Shown here: in pieces, positions 22,891 to 31,682 of the stretch | Numbering within the stretch: position 1 is the stretch's first letter | Layout of the letters: each line of letters begins with the position of its first letter | Assembly: GCA_018715165.1 (NCBI GenBank) | Contig: DVMC01000160.1 | Location: forward strand, 1-35,745 | Reading direction: 5' to 3' | Length of the DNA: 35,745 bases | Source of the DNA: Limiplasma pullistercoris | GTDB taxonomy: Bacteria; Bacillota; Clostridia; Christensenellales; Aristaeellaceae | Position numbers and translations under genes: made by a program | Notes under the pieces: generated by a model | What the model was told of the DNA's origin: nothing | Seen by the model: the letters and a program-made list of their open reading frames with translations, nothing else | Databases searched by the model: none

Positions 22891-23673
22891 TCAGCCGTGC
22901 CTGCGGCGGACGGCGTATTTGCGGATATAATCGCTCATCTGCGCCATGTCCATGGGCTTGCCGATGAGGAAGCCCTGGCCCTTGAAGCAGCCCAGCTCCT
23001 CGAAGAACTCAAACTGGTCCTGGTTTTCGATGCCCTTGGCGCACACGTGCAGATCGAGCGTATGCGCCATGTGCAGAATCGCCACCACCAGGCGGCAGGT
23101 CTGCTCGTGCCCGGGCACCAGCGCGCTGTAGGATTTATCCAGCTCCAGGCCGTCGAAGTGCACCTCGCGCAGCAGATCGACGTTGGAATGGCCCGTGCCG
23201 AAATTGGCCAGCCACAGGCCGATGCCATGCCCGTCATGCAGGGCGTTGAGGTTGGCGATGCCGCGCTCGGTCAGATCCTGCGCCTCGCTGACCTCAAACT
23301 GCATCTTCTGGGGCTTGAGGCCCGTCTTTTTGAGCATGGCCACCACGTCGTCCACAAAGCTTTCACGGTCGGCGTAGAGGGGCAGCAGGTTCATCGAAAG
23401 CGTCACGTTGGAATCCGTCTGCTCGGTCAGGTCGCAGGCCGAGCGCATGGCGTTTTCCAAAAACCAGCGGGAAAACAGGAGCGTGAGCGCCTCATCCCGC
23501 TCGATGAGCTCCACCATCGGCCAGGCGGGCATGACATCCCCGTCGGGCATATGCACCTTTTCGACGAATACCTCATAGGTGTTGCAGGTATTCTTGCCAA
23601 ACGTCCATTTCGGCTGCCCGTAAAGTTCCAGAGCATCGTTGAGAATCAGGTCTCCGATCATGTTGTGGTTCAT
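22891..23673 (-). CDS. EAL-domain-like protein with degenerate active site
   Basis: This 260-residue protein is a single EAL-type domain with no sensor or GGDEF part. Retained marks are Y-E-V (Glu34, the EAL glutamate), L-S-M-N with Asn95, F-E-V-S-E with Glu127, Asp179, Glu216 and G-Q-G-F at 232-235. Key catalytic and metal residues are changed. The D-D-F-G-T-G motif reads A-N-F-G-T-G (156-161), the L-K-I-D lysine is Glu177, and the first Glu of E-G-x-E is Lys213. It therefore probably cannot hydrolyse cyclic di-GMP but might still bind a nucleotide or a partner. GGAAGGGAG precedes the ATG. It lies convergent with ispG and divergent from polC. Confidence 0.85.
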   Translation of the reverse strand: MNHNMIGDLILNDALELYGQPKWTFGKNTCNTYEVFVEKVHMPDGDVMPAWPMVELIERDEALTLLFSRWFLENAMRSACDLTEQTDSNVTLSMNLLPLYADRESFVDDVVAMLKKTGLKPQKMQFEVSEAQDLTERGIANLNALHDGHGIGLWLANFGTGHSNVDLLREVHFDGLELDKSYSALVPGHEQTCRLVVAILHMAHTLDLHVCAKGIENQDQFEFFEELGCFKGQGFLIGKPMDMAQMSDYIRKYAVRRRHG

Positions 23674-23813
23674 GCCAGAAGCTCCCTTCCTATGCGGTTT
23701 TCAGCCATCGCGGCCTTACTTTTCCGTCCGTGGCATAAAAATGCCGATATATTGAATTGTATTCGCCGCCGGACCGGGGTTTTCCTGCCGGTTGAGCGCG
23801 TCTTCCGGCCGCT

Positions 23814-23842
23814 TTGCGCTTTTTCGCCGCGCGTGCTATAAT
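23814..23842 (+). promoter_or_regulatory. Promoter of polC
   Basis: TTGCGC (23814-23819), 17 bases, TATAAT (23837-23842) with a TGC extension. It is about 60 bases ahead of the polC start. Confidence 0.75.
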
Positions 23843-23900
23843 ACCGTAGCATCCCGCCGCGTGCGCGGCTTCTACCTTGATAACCTGCCGAGGCGTACCA

Positions 23901-26900
23901 ATGAACAAAACCGAGCTGCTTCATCTTCTGGAGGAAACGGTTCCTTCCCTGCGCGGCAAGCTGCACATCGAGCGCGTGCTCTATCAGAAAGCCGCCAACA
24001 AGGCATATATGAGCTTTTTGAGCGATGAGCTGGTCGCCGAGCACGACTACCTGCTGCTGGAGCGGCGGCTGCGCGCGCTGTTTCCCAAGCTGTCGGTGGC
24101 GCTGCGCATCGCCAGCCCGTCGCTGGGCGAAGCGTTTCTTTCCGACCTGAACCGCTACAAGCCGGTGCTGACCGACTTTCTGCGCCGCCAAAGCCCTGCG
24201 CTGGCCGCCTGGATTGCCGATACCGGCTGGAGCCTGGAGGATGGGCGCATTCTGCTCACCTGCCCGGATCAGATCGCCATGGGGTTTTTCCGCTCGCATC
24301 ATCTGGATGAAAAGCTGTCCCAGGCCATTTATGACATCTTCCGCGTGCGCACGCCCGTGGCGCTGACGGTATGCGGCGAGCGGGAGGCGTGGGTGGAGAA
24401 GATGCGGGCCGAGCGGGGCTTCACCTTCGCCGCCGTGCCCCAGCCCGCCGACGAGCCGCCCCCGTGGGATGACGCCGAGCTGGAGGCGCAGGCCGCCGCC
24501 ATGTTCGGCAGCGCCCCAGCTGCAAGCGATGCTCCCGCCGCGCCGCAGGCGCGCGCCGCAAGCGCCCCCGTCCGCCCGTCCGCGCCCAAAAAGCCAGCCG
24601 CGCCCAAGGGCGGCCCCGTCCTCAAGGGCCGGGCCATAGGCGATGCCCCCGTGCCCATCGGAGAGCTGGCCGAGGACAGCGGCATCGTGGTCATCGAGGG
24701 GACCGTGACCGGCGTGGCCGAGCCCAAGGAGCTCAAGGGCGGAGAGACGGTGCTGGCTACCTTCGCCGTCTATGACGAGTCCTCGACCATCTACTGCAAG
24801 GCCTTCTACAACTACCGCATGCGCCGGGCCGCGCGGGGCGAGACGCCCGAGCCGCCCACCAAGGAGGAGCGCGCGCGGGTGACGGAGCAGATCGGACAGA
24901 TCAAAAACGGCATGCGCGTGCGTCTGCGGGGCGACTGCCGCATGGACCCGTTCCTGAACGAATTGTCCGTGAGCGTGCGCGACATGCAGCAGATGCCCAA
25001 AGTCGAGCGCATGGACACCGCCGAGGAAAAGCGCATCGAGCTGCACATGCATACCAACATGTCCACCATGGACGCCACCGCCGACGCGGGCGCGCTAATC
25101 GCGCAGGCGGCCAAGTGGGGGCATCCCGCCGTCGCCATCACCGACCACGGCAGCGCGCAGGCGTTCCCCGCGGCCTTTGGCGCGGCCAAGAAGCAGGGTA
25201 TCAAGCTCATTCCCGGCGTGGAGGGCTATCTGTGCGACCTGGTGCCCATCGTGACCGACGCGGACGACCGACCCATCGACGGTCCCATCGTGGTCCTGGA
25301 CTTTGAAACCACCGGCCTTTCGCATGCCATGGACCGCATCATCGAGGTGGGCGCCGTCAAGCTGGAAAACGGGCAGGTCGTGGATGAGCTAAGCCTTCTG
25401 TGCGACCCCGGCGTTCCGCTAAAGCCCAAAATCAGCGAAATCACAGGTATCACCGACCTCATGCTCCGCGGCAAGGAAAGCCCCGCCGAGGGCGTGCGCA
25501 AGCTCCTGGACTTCATCGGGGACTGCCCCGTGGCCGCGCACAACGCGCCCTTTGACATGGGCATGCTTCAGGCCGAGTGCAAGCGCATGGGCGTGAGCTT
25601 CCACGCGCCGGTGCTGGATACGCTCACCTTCTCGCGCAAGCTCTATCCCCAGCAGAAGAGCCACAAGCTCGGCGCGGTATGCCGGCTGCTCGGCGTGTCG
25701 CTCAAAAACGCGCACCGGGCCGTGCACGACGCGGCCGCCACGGCCAAGTGCCTTGCGCGCATGTATGACGCAGCCAGGGAAAAGGGCGCCGCGACCCTTA
25801 AGGATATCGACGCCGTCATCAGCGGCGACACCATCGGGCAAAGCTACCACATCATTCTGCTGTGCACCAGCCAGAAGGGCATGCAGAACCTCAACCACCT
25901 CATCTCCGACAGCAACCTGCGCTATTTCTACCGCCATCCCTGCATGCCCCGCCACCTCATCAACCAGTACCGCGAAGGGCTGATTCTGGGCAGCGCATGC
26001 GAGGCGGGCGAGCTGTTTCAGGCCATCGTCAACGACCGGCCGCAGGAGGAGATCGAGCGCATCGCCAGCTGGTACGACTATCTGGAGATCCAGCCCATCG
26101 GCAACAACGGCTTCATGATCCGCAACGGCACTGCCCGCGACGAGGAGCACCTGCGCGACTTCAACCGCAAAATCGTCGCCCTGGGGGAGAAGCTGCACAA
26201 GCCCGTGGTCGCCACCGGCGACGTGCACTTCCTCAACCCCGAGGACGCCATCTACCGCACCATTTTGCAGGCGGGCTTGGGCTACGACGACTGCGACAAC
26301 CAGCCGCCCCTGTACTTCAAAACCACGGACGAGATGCTGGAGGAATTCAGCTACCTGGGCAAGGAAAAGGCGCATGAGGTCGTGATCGACGCCCCGCGCA
26401 AGATTGTGGAGCAGGTGGGCGAGCTTCGCCTGTTCCCCAAGCACCCGGAGGGCAAGGACACCTTTCAGCCCTATTGGGAGGAGGCCGCCGGCGACATCGA
26501 AAGCCGCTCCTGGGGCCGCGCCAGGGAGCTCTACGGCGATCCCCTGCCCGAAATCATCCAGAAGCGCCTGGAAAAGGAGCTCGGCTCCATCATCGGCTAC
26601 GGCTTTTCCACGTTGTATTCCATCGCGCAGAAGCTGGTCAGCAAATCCCTCTCCGACGGATACCTCGTGGGCAGCCGCGGCAGCGTGGGTTCCAGCTTCG
26701 TGGCCACCATGTGCGGCATCACCGAGGTCAACCCCCTGCCGCCTCACTACCGCTGCGACCACTGCCACAAGATGTTCCTCACCCCGCCGGAGCTGGCCAG
26801 CGTGGGCGTGGACCTGCCGGACAAAAACTGCGAGATCTGCGGCCACAAGCTGGCCAAGGACGGCTTTGACATCCCCTTCGAGGTATTCCTCGGCTTCAAG

Positions 26901-28349
26901 GGCGACAAGGTGCCCGATATCGACCTCAACTTCTCCGGCGAGTACCAGCCGCGCGCCCATGCCTACATCGAGGAGCTTTTCGGCAAGGGCTACGTCTACC
27001 GCGCCGGCACCATTTCCGGCCTCGCGGAAAAGACGGCCTACGGCTTTGCCGCCAAGTATCTGGAGGAGCGCGGCATCCACGCGGGCCGCGCGCACAAGGA
27101 ACGGCTGGCGGCGGGCTGCGTGGGCGTCAAGCGCACCACGGGCCAGCACCCCGGCGGCATCGTGGTGCTGCCCAAGGAGTACGACATCTGCCAGTTTACC
27201 GCCATCCAGCACCCCGCCGACGACGTGGAGGGCACCACCATCACCACCCACTACGACTTCAACTCCATGCACGACATTCTGGTCAAGCTCGACTGCCTGG
27301 GCCACGACGACCCGACCATGATGCACCGGCTGGAGGAGCTCACCGGCGTCAACTTCCGCGATATCCCCCTGGACGACCGAAAGGTTATGAGCCTGTTTTC
27401 CAGCCCCGAGGCCCTGGGCGTCACCCAGGAGCAGATCATGTGGGAAACCGGCACGCTGGGCATCCCGGAATTCGGCACGAGCTTCGTGCGCGGCATGCTC
27501 ATGGAAACGCGGCCCACCACCATGGAGGAGCTCATCCGCATCTCCGGCCTCTCCCACGGCACGGACGTGTGGCTGGGCAACGCGCAGGACATCATCAACT
27601 CCGGCACGGCCAAGCTGGCCCAGTGCTTCTGCACCCGCGACGACATCATGAACTTTTTGATCTCCAAGGGCATGCAGGAGAAAATGAGCTTCGACATCAT
27701 GGAGAGCGTGCGCAAGGGCCGCGGCCTCAAGCCCGAATGGGAGGAGGCCATGCGCGAGCATGACGTGCCCCAGTGGGCCATCGACAGCTGCCACAAGATC
27801 AAGTACATGTTCCCGCGCGGCCACGCCGTGGCCTACGTGACCATGGGCCTTCGCGTAGCCTGGTACAAGGTGTACCGCCCGCAGGCCTACTATGCCGCGT
27901 ATTTCTCCATCCGCGGCGACGGCTTTGACGCGGGGCGCATGCTCCTTAGCCCCGAAACTCTGCGCGACCGCCTCACCGATTTCCAGAACCGCGAGGAAAA
28001 GATGAGCGTGCGCGAAAAGCAGGAGGAAAACGCCTACCACATGCTTTTGGAGATGCAGATGCGCGGCATCCGCATGCTCCCGGTGGACCTGTACAAGAGC
28101 GACGCCACGCGCTTTCTGATCGAGGACGGCAACCTGCGCTGCCCCTTCACGGCCATCAACGGCTTTGGCGAATCGGCGGTGGAGGGCATCATCGCCTCGC
28201 GCGACCCAAGCCGTCCCTACATCAGCATCGAGGATCTGCAAAACCGCGCGCACATCGGCCAGAGCATCGTGGAGATGCTGCGCGGCCAGGGCGCGCTGGA
28301 GGGGCTGCCCGAAACCAGTCAGGTGGATTTGTTTTCGCTGCTGGGATAA
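23901..28349 (+). CDS. polC: DNA polymerase III PolC-type, alpha subunit with proofreading exonuclease
   Basis: This is the main replicative polymerase of low-GC-type Gram-positive bacteria, 1482 residues. In order: an N-terminal domain (1-220) with an Ala/Pro linker near 205-245; an OB fold (~255-335, GTVTGVAEPKELKGGETVLATF); the split PHP domain from ~378 (ELHMHTNMSTMDA, AITDHGS); an inserted DEDD exonuclease at ~463 (VVLDFETTGLSHAMDRIIEVGA) to ~630; the PHP remainder; and a four-Cys zinc module near 950-978 (C-D-H-C ... C-E-I-C-G-H). The palm has PDIDLNFSGEYQPRAH near 1004 with its catalytic aspartates, and the C-terminal part has FPRGHAVAYV. The start ATG 23901 is preferred over the upstream TTG 23877. 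A DUF3877-like gene follows 27 bases later. Confidence 0.98.
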   Translation: MNKTELLHLLEETVPSLRGKLHIERVLYQKAANKAYMSFLSDELVAEHDYLLLERRLRALFPKLSVALRIASPSLGEAFLSDLNRYKPVLTDFLRRQSPALAAWIADTGWSLEDGRILLTCPDQIAMGFFRSHHLDEKLSQAIYDIFRVRTPVALTVCGEREAWVEKMRAERGFTFAAVPQPADEPPPWDDAELEAQAAAMFGSAPAASDAPAAPQARAASAPVRPSAPKKPAAPKGGPVLKGRAIGDAPVPIGELAEDSGIVVIEGTVTGVAEPKELKGGETVLATFAVYDESSTIYCKAFYNYRMRRAARGETPEPPTKEERARVTEQIGQIKNGMRVRLRGDCRMDPFLNELSVSVRDMQQMPKVERMDTAEEKRIELHMHTNMSTMDATADAGALIAQAAKWGHPAVAITDHGSAQAFPAAFGAAKKQGIKLIPGVEGYLCDLVPIVTDADDRPIDGPIVVLDFETTGLSHAMDRIIEVGAVKLENGQVVDELSLLCDPGVPLKPKISEITGITDLMLRGKESPAEGVRKLLDFIGDCPVAAHNAPFDMGMLQAECKRMGVSFHAPVLDTLTFSRKLYPQQKSHKLGAVCRLLGVSLKNAHRAVHDAAATAKCLARMYDAAREKGAATLKDIDAVISGDTIGQSYHIILLCTSQKGMQNLNHLISDSNLRYFYRHPCMPRHLINQYREGLILGSACEAGELFQAIVNDRPQEEIERIASWYDYLEIQPIGNNGFMIRNGTARDEEHLRDFNRKIVALGEKLHKPVVATGDVHFLNPEDAIYRTILQAGLGYDDCDNQPPLYFKTTDEMLEEFSYLGKEKAHEVVIDAPRKIVEQVGELRLFPKHPEGKDTFQPYWEEAAGDIESRSWGRARELYGDPLPEIIQKRLEKELGSIIGYGFSTLYSIAQKLVSKSLSDGYLVGSRGSVGSSFVATMCGITEVNPLPPHYRCDHCHKMFLTPPELASVGVDLPDKNCEICGHKLAKDGFDIPFEVFLGFKGDKVPDIDLNFSGEYQPRAHAYIEELFGKGYVYRAGTISGLAEKTAYGFAAKYLEERGIHAGRAHKERLAAGCVGVKRTTGQHPGGIVVLPKEYDICQFTAIQHPADDVEGTTITTHYDFNSMHDILVKLDCLGHDDPTMMHRLEELTGVNFRDIPLDDRKVMSLFSSPEALGVTQEQIMWETGTLGIPEFGTSFVRGMLMETRPTTMEELIRISGLSHGTDVWLGNAQDIINSGTAKLAQCFCTRDDIMNFLISKGMQEKMSFDIMESVRKGRGLKPEWEEAMREHDVPQWAIDSCHKIKYMFPRGHAVAYVTMGLRVAWYKVYRPQAYYAAYFSIRGDGFDAGRMLLSPETLRDRLTDFQNREEKMSVREKQEENAYHMLLEMQMRGIRMLPVDLYKSDATRFLIEDGNLRCPFTAINGFGESAVEGIIASRDPSRPYISIEDLQNRAHIGQSIVEMLRGQGALEGLPETSQVDLFSLLG

Positions 28350-28376
28350 CGGCCCGGCCCATGGGGAGGGAAAAAC

Positions 28377-28910
28377 GTGATCGTATCCAAGTTCGAACAA
28401 AACCTGTCCGGCGTCATCGTGGAAATGGCCCTGAAGCTGGGACTGAACCATGCGCCGCTGTCGCTGAACTATCCGTGCGCGTCCCTGGGGCGCATGCTGG
28501 GCGTAGAAGCCGACCCGCAGGCGCTCAAGCCGGCGCTGGAGGCGTTTTTCGCCGCGCGCGCCGGTCTGTACGGCGCGGTCCATGTTGAACCCCACGAGGA
28601 CGGGTTCTGCCTCGCCATCCCCGCCGAGGGCGTGGCGCGCGTGGTGGCGCAGGCTCCCGCCGCCGCCTTTCTGCGCGACCTGATTCATACCGCCCAGACC
28701 CCCGGCGCAACGGCGGATGATCTGCTTGCCGCCTTCCGCCGGCATTCGGATAGGGTACACGTCGAACCCGCCGGCAATGACGAATTCGATCTGCTGGTGT
28801 ATTTTGAGGACGGCGTGCCCGATGATTTCCGCTACTGCATCGACCAGCACGACGGCTTTGCCAGCTATCACCGCTTTTCCAGAGAGGATTACGAGGCCTT
28901 CGGCTTTTGA
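28377..28910 (+). CDS. Small cytoplasmic protein, DUF3877-like
   Basis: 177 residues, starting at GTG 28377 behind GGGGAGGG and 27 bases after polC, so probably co-transcribed with it. There is no signal peptide or membrane segment. The N-terminus (FEQNLSGVIVEMALKLG ... LSLNYPCASL) recalls DUF3877, a family of uncharacterised clostridial proteins, but I am not certain. The C-terminal half has an acidic, aromatic pattern (EFDLLVYFEDGVPDDFRYCIDQHDG). No catalytic motif is recognised, and the function is unknown. Confidence 0.7.
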   Translation: MIVSKFEQNLSGVIVEMALKLGLNHAPLSLNYPCASLGRMLGVEADPQALKPALEAFFAARAGLYGAVHVEPHEDGFCLAIPAEGVARVVAQAPAAAFLRDLIHTAQTPGATADDLLAAFRRHSDRVHVEPAGNDEFDLLVYFEDGVPDDFRYCIDQHDGFASYHRFSREDYEAFGF

Positions 28911-29043
28911 CCGAGCCGCCAGTTCCGCCGGTTTTCTGCAAACAAACAAAATCTTTTTTTCAAATGGAACCTTTGCGCCGTTCCATTCGTCTCTTCCTCT
29001 GAAGGCCCCGGCAGACGGCCGGGCGCCGCCCAAAGGAGGATGC

Positions 29044-30078
29044 ATGAAGATGAAGAAGAACCGCTTTTTTGCCCTGGCGCTCTCGCTGCTGATGGCGTTG
29101 GCCCTGCCCCTTGGCGCTTTTGCCGAGGAGAATGAGCCCGACACCCTGCTGGAAGGCCTGGTGACGGAGGTGCTTGAGCAGGGCTTTGTGATGGAGGATA
29201 TCGAGCTGGGCAGCGTATTGCTCAACGTGGACGAAACCACCGTGATGGACGGCATTCTGGCCGAGGGTGATATCGAGGTGGGCCAGTATGTGTTCGTGGA
29301 ATACGACGGCCGCCTCACGCGCAGCCTTCCCCCGCAGGCGCACGCCGACCGCGTGGGCTGCTACCGGCTGACCGGCACGGTGGACCTGTCCCTGTCCATG
29401 GGCGTGCTGCTCACCGGCGATCCGATTTTTGGCGACGTGATCATCCGTGTGGACGGGTCCATGCCGCATCTGTATCAGGGCATGCCCATCACCGTCTACT
29501 ATAACGGCGTGATGGCCATGAGCTACCCCGGCCAGGTCACGGCCCGCCACATCGTGGTGCCCGAGCTCACCGGCACCGTCAGCGACCGGGACAGCGCCGG
29601 CTTCACCCTGACGGACGCGGACGGCAATGAATACCGCGTGCTGCTCTCCGAGCAGACCTTCACCGGCGTGCTGTCCGCCTCGGTGGAAGATGCGCCCGCC
29701 GTGGAGGAGGAGTCGCAGGAGGACGCCGTGGAGGCCGAATCCACGGAGGCTGCCGAACCGGCCGCCGACTCCGACGAGCCCGCGGAGACGGACGAGCCCG
29801 CCGCCGACGCCGATGAGCCCACGGAGACGGACGAGCCCGCCTCCGACGCCGATGAGCCCGCGGAGACGGACGAGTCCGTCGCGGAGGAACCCGCAGAGGA
29901 GGACCCTGCCACGGACGAGCCCGCCGGCGATGACGAGGCGGACGCTTCCCGACCCGCCCCCCTGCCCACTGTGGAGTGGGGCGACGGCGATACCGTTACC
30001 GTCTACTACAACGGCGTCATGACCCGCAGCCTTCCGCCCCAGGTAACCGCCCTGGAGGTGCTGGTGCTTCGGGACTGA
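29044..30078 (+). CDS. Secreted protein with a thrice-repeated YxG(V/L)M(T)RSLPPQ motif and acidic linker
   Basis: 344 residues from ATG 29044 (AGGAGG ends five bases before; ATG 29050 is a possible alternative). Signal peptide: KKNRFFALALSLLMALALPLG, cut near AFAEE. The mature part contains three related strands: GQYVFVEYDGRLTRSLPPQA (near residues 80-99), ITVYYNGVMAMSYPGQVTA (near 150), and VTVYYNGVMTRSLPPQVTA at the very C-terminus. The last two flank an acidic Ala/Asp/Glu/Pro/Thr linker that holds three 13-residue repeats. This looks like a duplicated small beta domain, probably with copies at each end of a spacer. No anchor is seen. I recognise no family. A strong terminator follows. Confidence 0.82.
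   Translation: MKMKKNRFFALALSLLMALALPLGAFAEENEPDTLLEGLVTEVLEQGFVMEDIELGSVLLNVDETTVMDGILAEGDIEVGQYVFVEYDGRLTRSLPPQAHADRVGCYRLTGTVDLSLSMGVLLTGDPIFGDVIIRVDGSMPHLYQGMPITVYYNGVMAMSYPGQVTARHIVVPELTGTVSDRDSAGFTLTDADGNEYRVLLSEQTFTGVLSASVEDAPAVEEESQEDAVEAESTEAAEPAADSDEPAETDEPAADADEPTETDEPASDADEPAETDESVAEEPAEEDPATDEPAGDDEADASRPAPLPTVEWGDGDTVTVYYNGVMTRSLPPQVTALEVLVLRD
29761..29877 (+). repeat. Three 39-bp tandem repeats (13-residue acidic linker)
   Basis: Units at 29761-29799, 29800-29838 and 29839-29877 encode AADSDEPAETDEP-type sequences with few changes. They form an in-frame spacer between the second and third copies of the RSLPPQ-type motif. Confidence 0.85.
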
Positions 30079-30090
30079 ATACGGCTTTTG

Positions 30091-30123
30091 GGCGCGGCGC
30101 GCATTGCGCCGCGCCGCTTTTTT
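30091..30123 (+). terminator. Intrinsic terminator, overlapping the next promoter
   Basis: GGCGCGGCGC (30091-30100), loop GCATT, GCGCCGCGCC (30106-30115), then GC and six T (30118-30123). Its loop and 3' arm contain the -35 of the GNAT gene promoter. Confidence 0.88.
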
Positions 30124-30133
30124 GTGCTACAAT
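30104..30133 (+). promoter_or_regulatory. Promoter of the GNAT gene
   Basis: TTGCGC (30104-30109), 18 bases, TACAAT (30128-30133) with a TGC extension, about 45 bases before the start. Confidence 0.6.
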
Positions 30134-30184
30134 ATTCCCAGTCCTGCCGCGCCTTGCGCGGCCACACAAGGAGGCTTCCCCGCC

Positions 30185-30721
30185 ATGAACCTGCCCCGCC
30201 GCACCGGCCCGTTTTTGCTGAAAGGTTTTGCCCTGCGCCAGCTTCACGAGGGCGACAAGGCGCAGATGATGCGCATGCAGGAGGAAGTGCTCTCCACGCT
30301 GGCCGACCCCGCGTGGTTTTTCCCTTCGGAGGAATGGGAGTTTGACGAATGGCTGCAAAACAGGGAAGCGTTCGGCTACTTCGACGGGGACGTGATGGCG
30401 GGCTACGCGGCCATGGCTTCATGGCGCACGCGCGGCGATCGCGGCTACGCCCGCAAGCTGGGGGAGCCCGAAGAAAACACCTATGATTTTCACGATGTGC
30501 TGGTGCTGCCCCGCTATCAGGGGCGCGGCATGCACACCCGCTTTCTGAACCTGTTTGAGGAAATGGCGCGCGCCATGGGCGGGCGCGCCATCTACGCCAC
30601 GGTGGACCCCGGCAACAGCGCGTCCTGGCACAATTTTGAAAAGGCGGGCTACGCGCTGGTCTGCACCCGCCCCGCCTATGACGGGCGCATGCGCCGGTAT
30701 TACAAACGCACGCTGGACTAG
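30185..30721 (+). CDS. GNAT family N-acetyltransferase
   Basis: 178 residues from ATG 30185, chosen for its AAGGAGG site; the open frame extends further upstream but through the terminator. The acetyl-CoA binding motif appears as DVLVLPRYQGRGMHTRFLNLF (R-Y-Q-G-R-G-M, near residues 108-118). The fold ends with the usual ATVDPGNSASWHNFEKAGYALV block. The substrate cannot be read from the sequence. The next gene follows within about 20 bases, so the two probably share a transcript. Confidence 0.92.
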   Translation: MNLPRRTGPFLLKGFALRQLHEGDKAQMMRMQEEVLSTLADPAWFFPSEEWEFDEWLQNREAFGYFDGDVMAGYAAMASWRTRGDRGYARKLGEPEENTYDFHDVLVLPRYQGRGMHTRFLNLFEEMARAMGGRAIYATVDPGNSASWHNFEKAGYALVCTRPAYDGRMRRYYKRTLD

Positions 30722-30741
30722 CATTGCAGGAGGCGCGGAGC

Positions 30742-31560
30742 ATGGATGCCGCTTGTCTTGAAAAACTGGCTGCTGATTTTACGCTGCAATCCCCGCTCAA
30801 CCATGTACGGATCGAGCAAAGCGGAGAGGCGCTCACGCTGTTTGACCGGCCCCTTCTGGGCTACGCCCGCGCCGGGGACCCGCTGTTTGAGGCGTTTCTG
30901 GCCCCCGGCGTCATTGGGCCGCACTATCGCACGCCGCACAGGTGGCTGGCGGGTGCACAAACGGTGGTCAGCTTTTTCCTGCCTTTCAGCCAGGCCGTGC
31001 GCGCCCACAACCGCGCCGCCCGATCGCTGCCCAGCCAGGCCTGGCTCTACGGTCGGGTGGAGGGCCAGCGGTTTGTGGAAGCGCTAACCCTGCATCTGCT
31101 ATCGGCGCTCCGGGACGCGGGCTTTGAAGCCGTCGCTCCCTCGCTTTTGCCGGATTTCTGGACGGTGTCCGAACCGGAAACAACGGATGGACCCGCCTTT
31201 ACCAGTAACTGGTCCGAGCGGCATGCCGCCTACGCCTGCGGCCTGGGCACCTTCGGCCTCTCCAAGGGGCTTATCTCCCGGCGCGGCATGGCCGGGCGCT
31301 TCGGCAGCCTCGTCACCAGCTGGGAAGCTCCCTCTACCCCGCGCGAATACGACGGCCCCTATGACTGGTGCATCCGCTGCGGCGCGTGCGTCAGGCGCTG
31401 TCCCGGCGGAGCCATCTCGCTGGAGCATGGCAAAAACCAGCATCTTTGCCTGCAATATCAAACCGCCATTCTGCCCCAGTGCCAGCCCCGCTTCGGCTGC
31501 GGCCTGTGCCAGACGGGCGTGCCGTGCGAGGCCGCCCGCCCGCTTGCCCCAAAGAAATAA
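30742..31560 (+). CDS. QueG-like 4Fe-4S ferredoxin-type reductase family protein
   Basis: 272 residues. The N-terminal ~200 residues resemble the cobalamin-binding part of epoxyqueuosine reductase relatives (ERHAAYACGLGTFGLSKGLIS). The C-terminus holds two 4Fe-4S clusters: Cys210, 213, 216 and 220 (C-I-R-C-G-A-C-V-R-R-C-P) and a second set from among Cys236, 247, 253, 256 and 262. Such proteins are often labelled epoxyqueuosine reductase, but true QueG is longer (~380) with a C-terminal HEAT part. This may be a paralogue with another substrate. The start ATG 30742 has GGAGG upstream. It follows the GNAT gene closely. Confidence 0.85.
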   Translation: MDAACLEKLAADFTLQSPLNHVRIEQSGEALTLFDRPLLGYARAGDPLFEAFLAPGVIGPHYRTPHRWLAGAQTVVSFFLPFSQAVRAHNRAARSLPSQAWLYGRVEGQRFVEALTLHLLSALRDAGFEAVAPSLLPDFWTVSEPETTDGPAFTSNWSERHAAYACGLGTFGLSKGLISRRGMAGRFGSLVTSWEAPSTPREYDGPYDWCIRCGACVRRCPGGAISLEHGKNQHLCLQYQTAILPQCQPRFGCGLCQTGVPCEAARPLAPKK

Positions 31561-31564
31561 ACAT

Positions 31565-31662
31565 CCCCCGGCGAACGGCTGCGGCGCCTGCGCGCCCGCC
31601 CTTTGCCGGGGGTTCGTTTATCCGTTTTGCGAAAAGCGCGCCCTGGCGTCCAGGGCGCTTTT
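31565..31662. terminator. Two hairpins between convergent genes
   Basis: The first is CCCCCGGC (31565-31572) with GCCGGGGG (31605-31612), loop 32 bases. The second is GCGCCCTGG (31638-31646) with CCAGGGCGC (31650-31658), framed by AAAA and TTTT and so usable from both strands. The ~120-base gap holds nothing else. Confidence 0.7.
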
Positions 31663-31682
31663 ATCCCGTGGCGGCGCGCCGT

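Noticed and set aside
23732..23745. Small hairpin GGCAT-AAAA-ATGCC between the EAL-like gene and polC
   Set aside because: Only five pairs and AT-rich surroundings; likely chance.
28964..28986. Inverted repeat ATGGAAC/GTTCCAT before the secreted RSLPPQ protein
   Set aside because: A seven-base arm with a nine-base loop and no T run is too weak to call an operator or terminator without comparison.
25419..29318. 1299-codon open frame antisense to polC
   Set aside because: It is a GC-bias shadow of polC. It has no ribosome site, no recognisable domain and low-complexity Ala/Gly/His/Val composition, whereas polC is certain.
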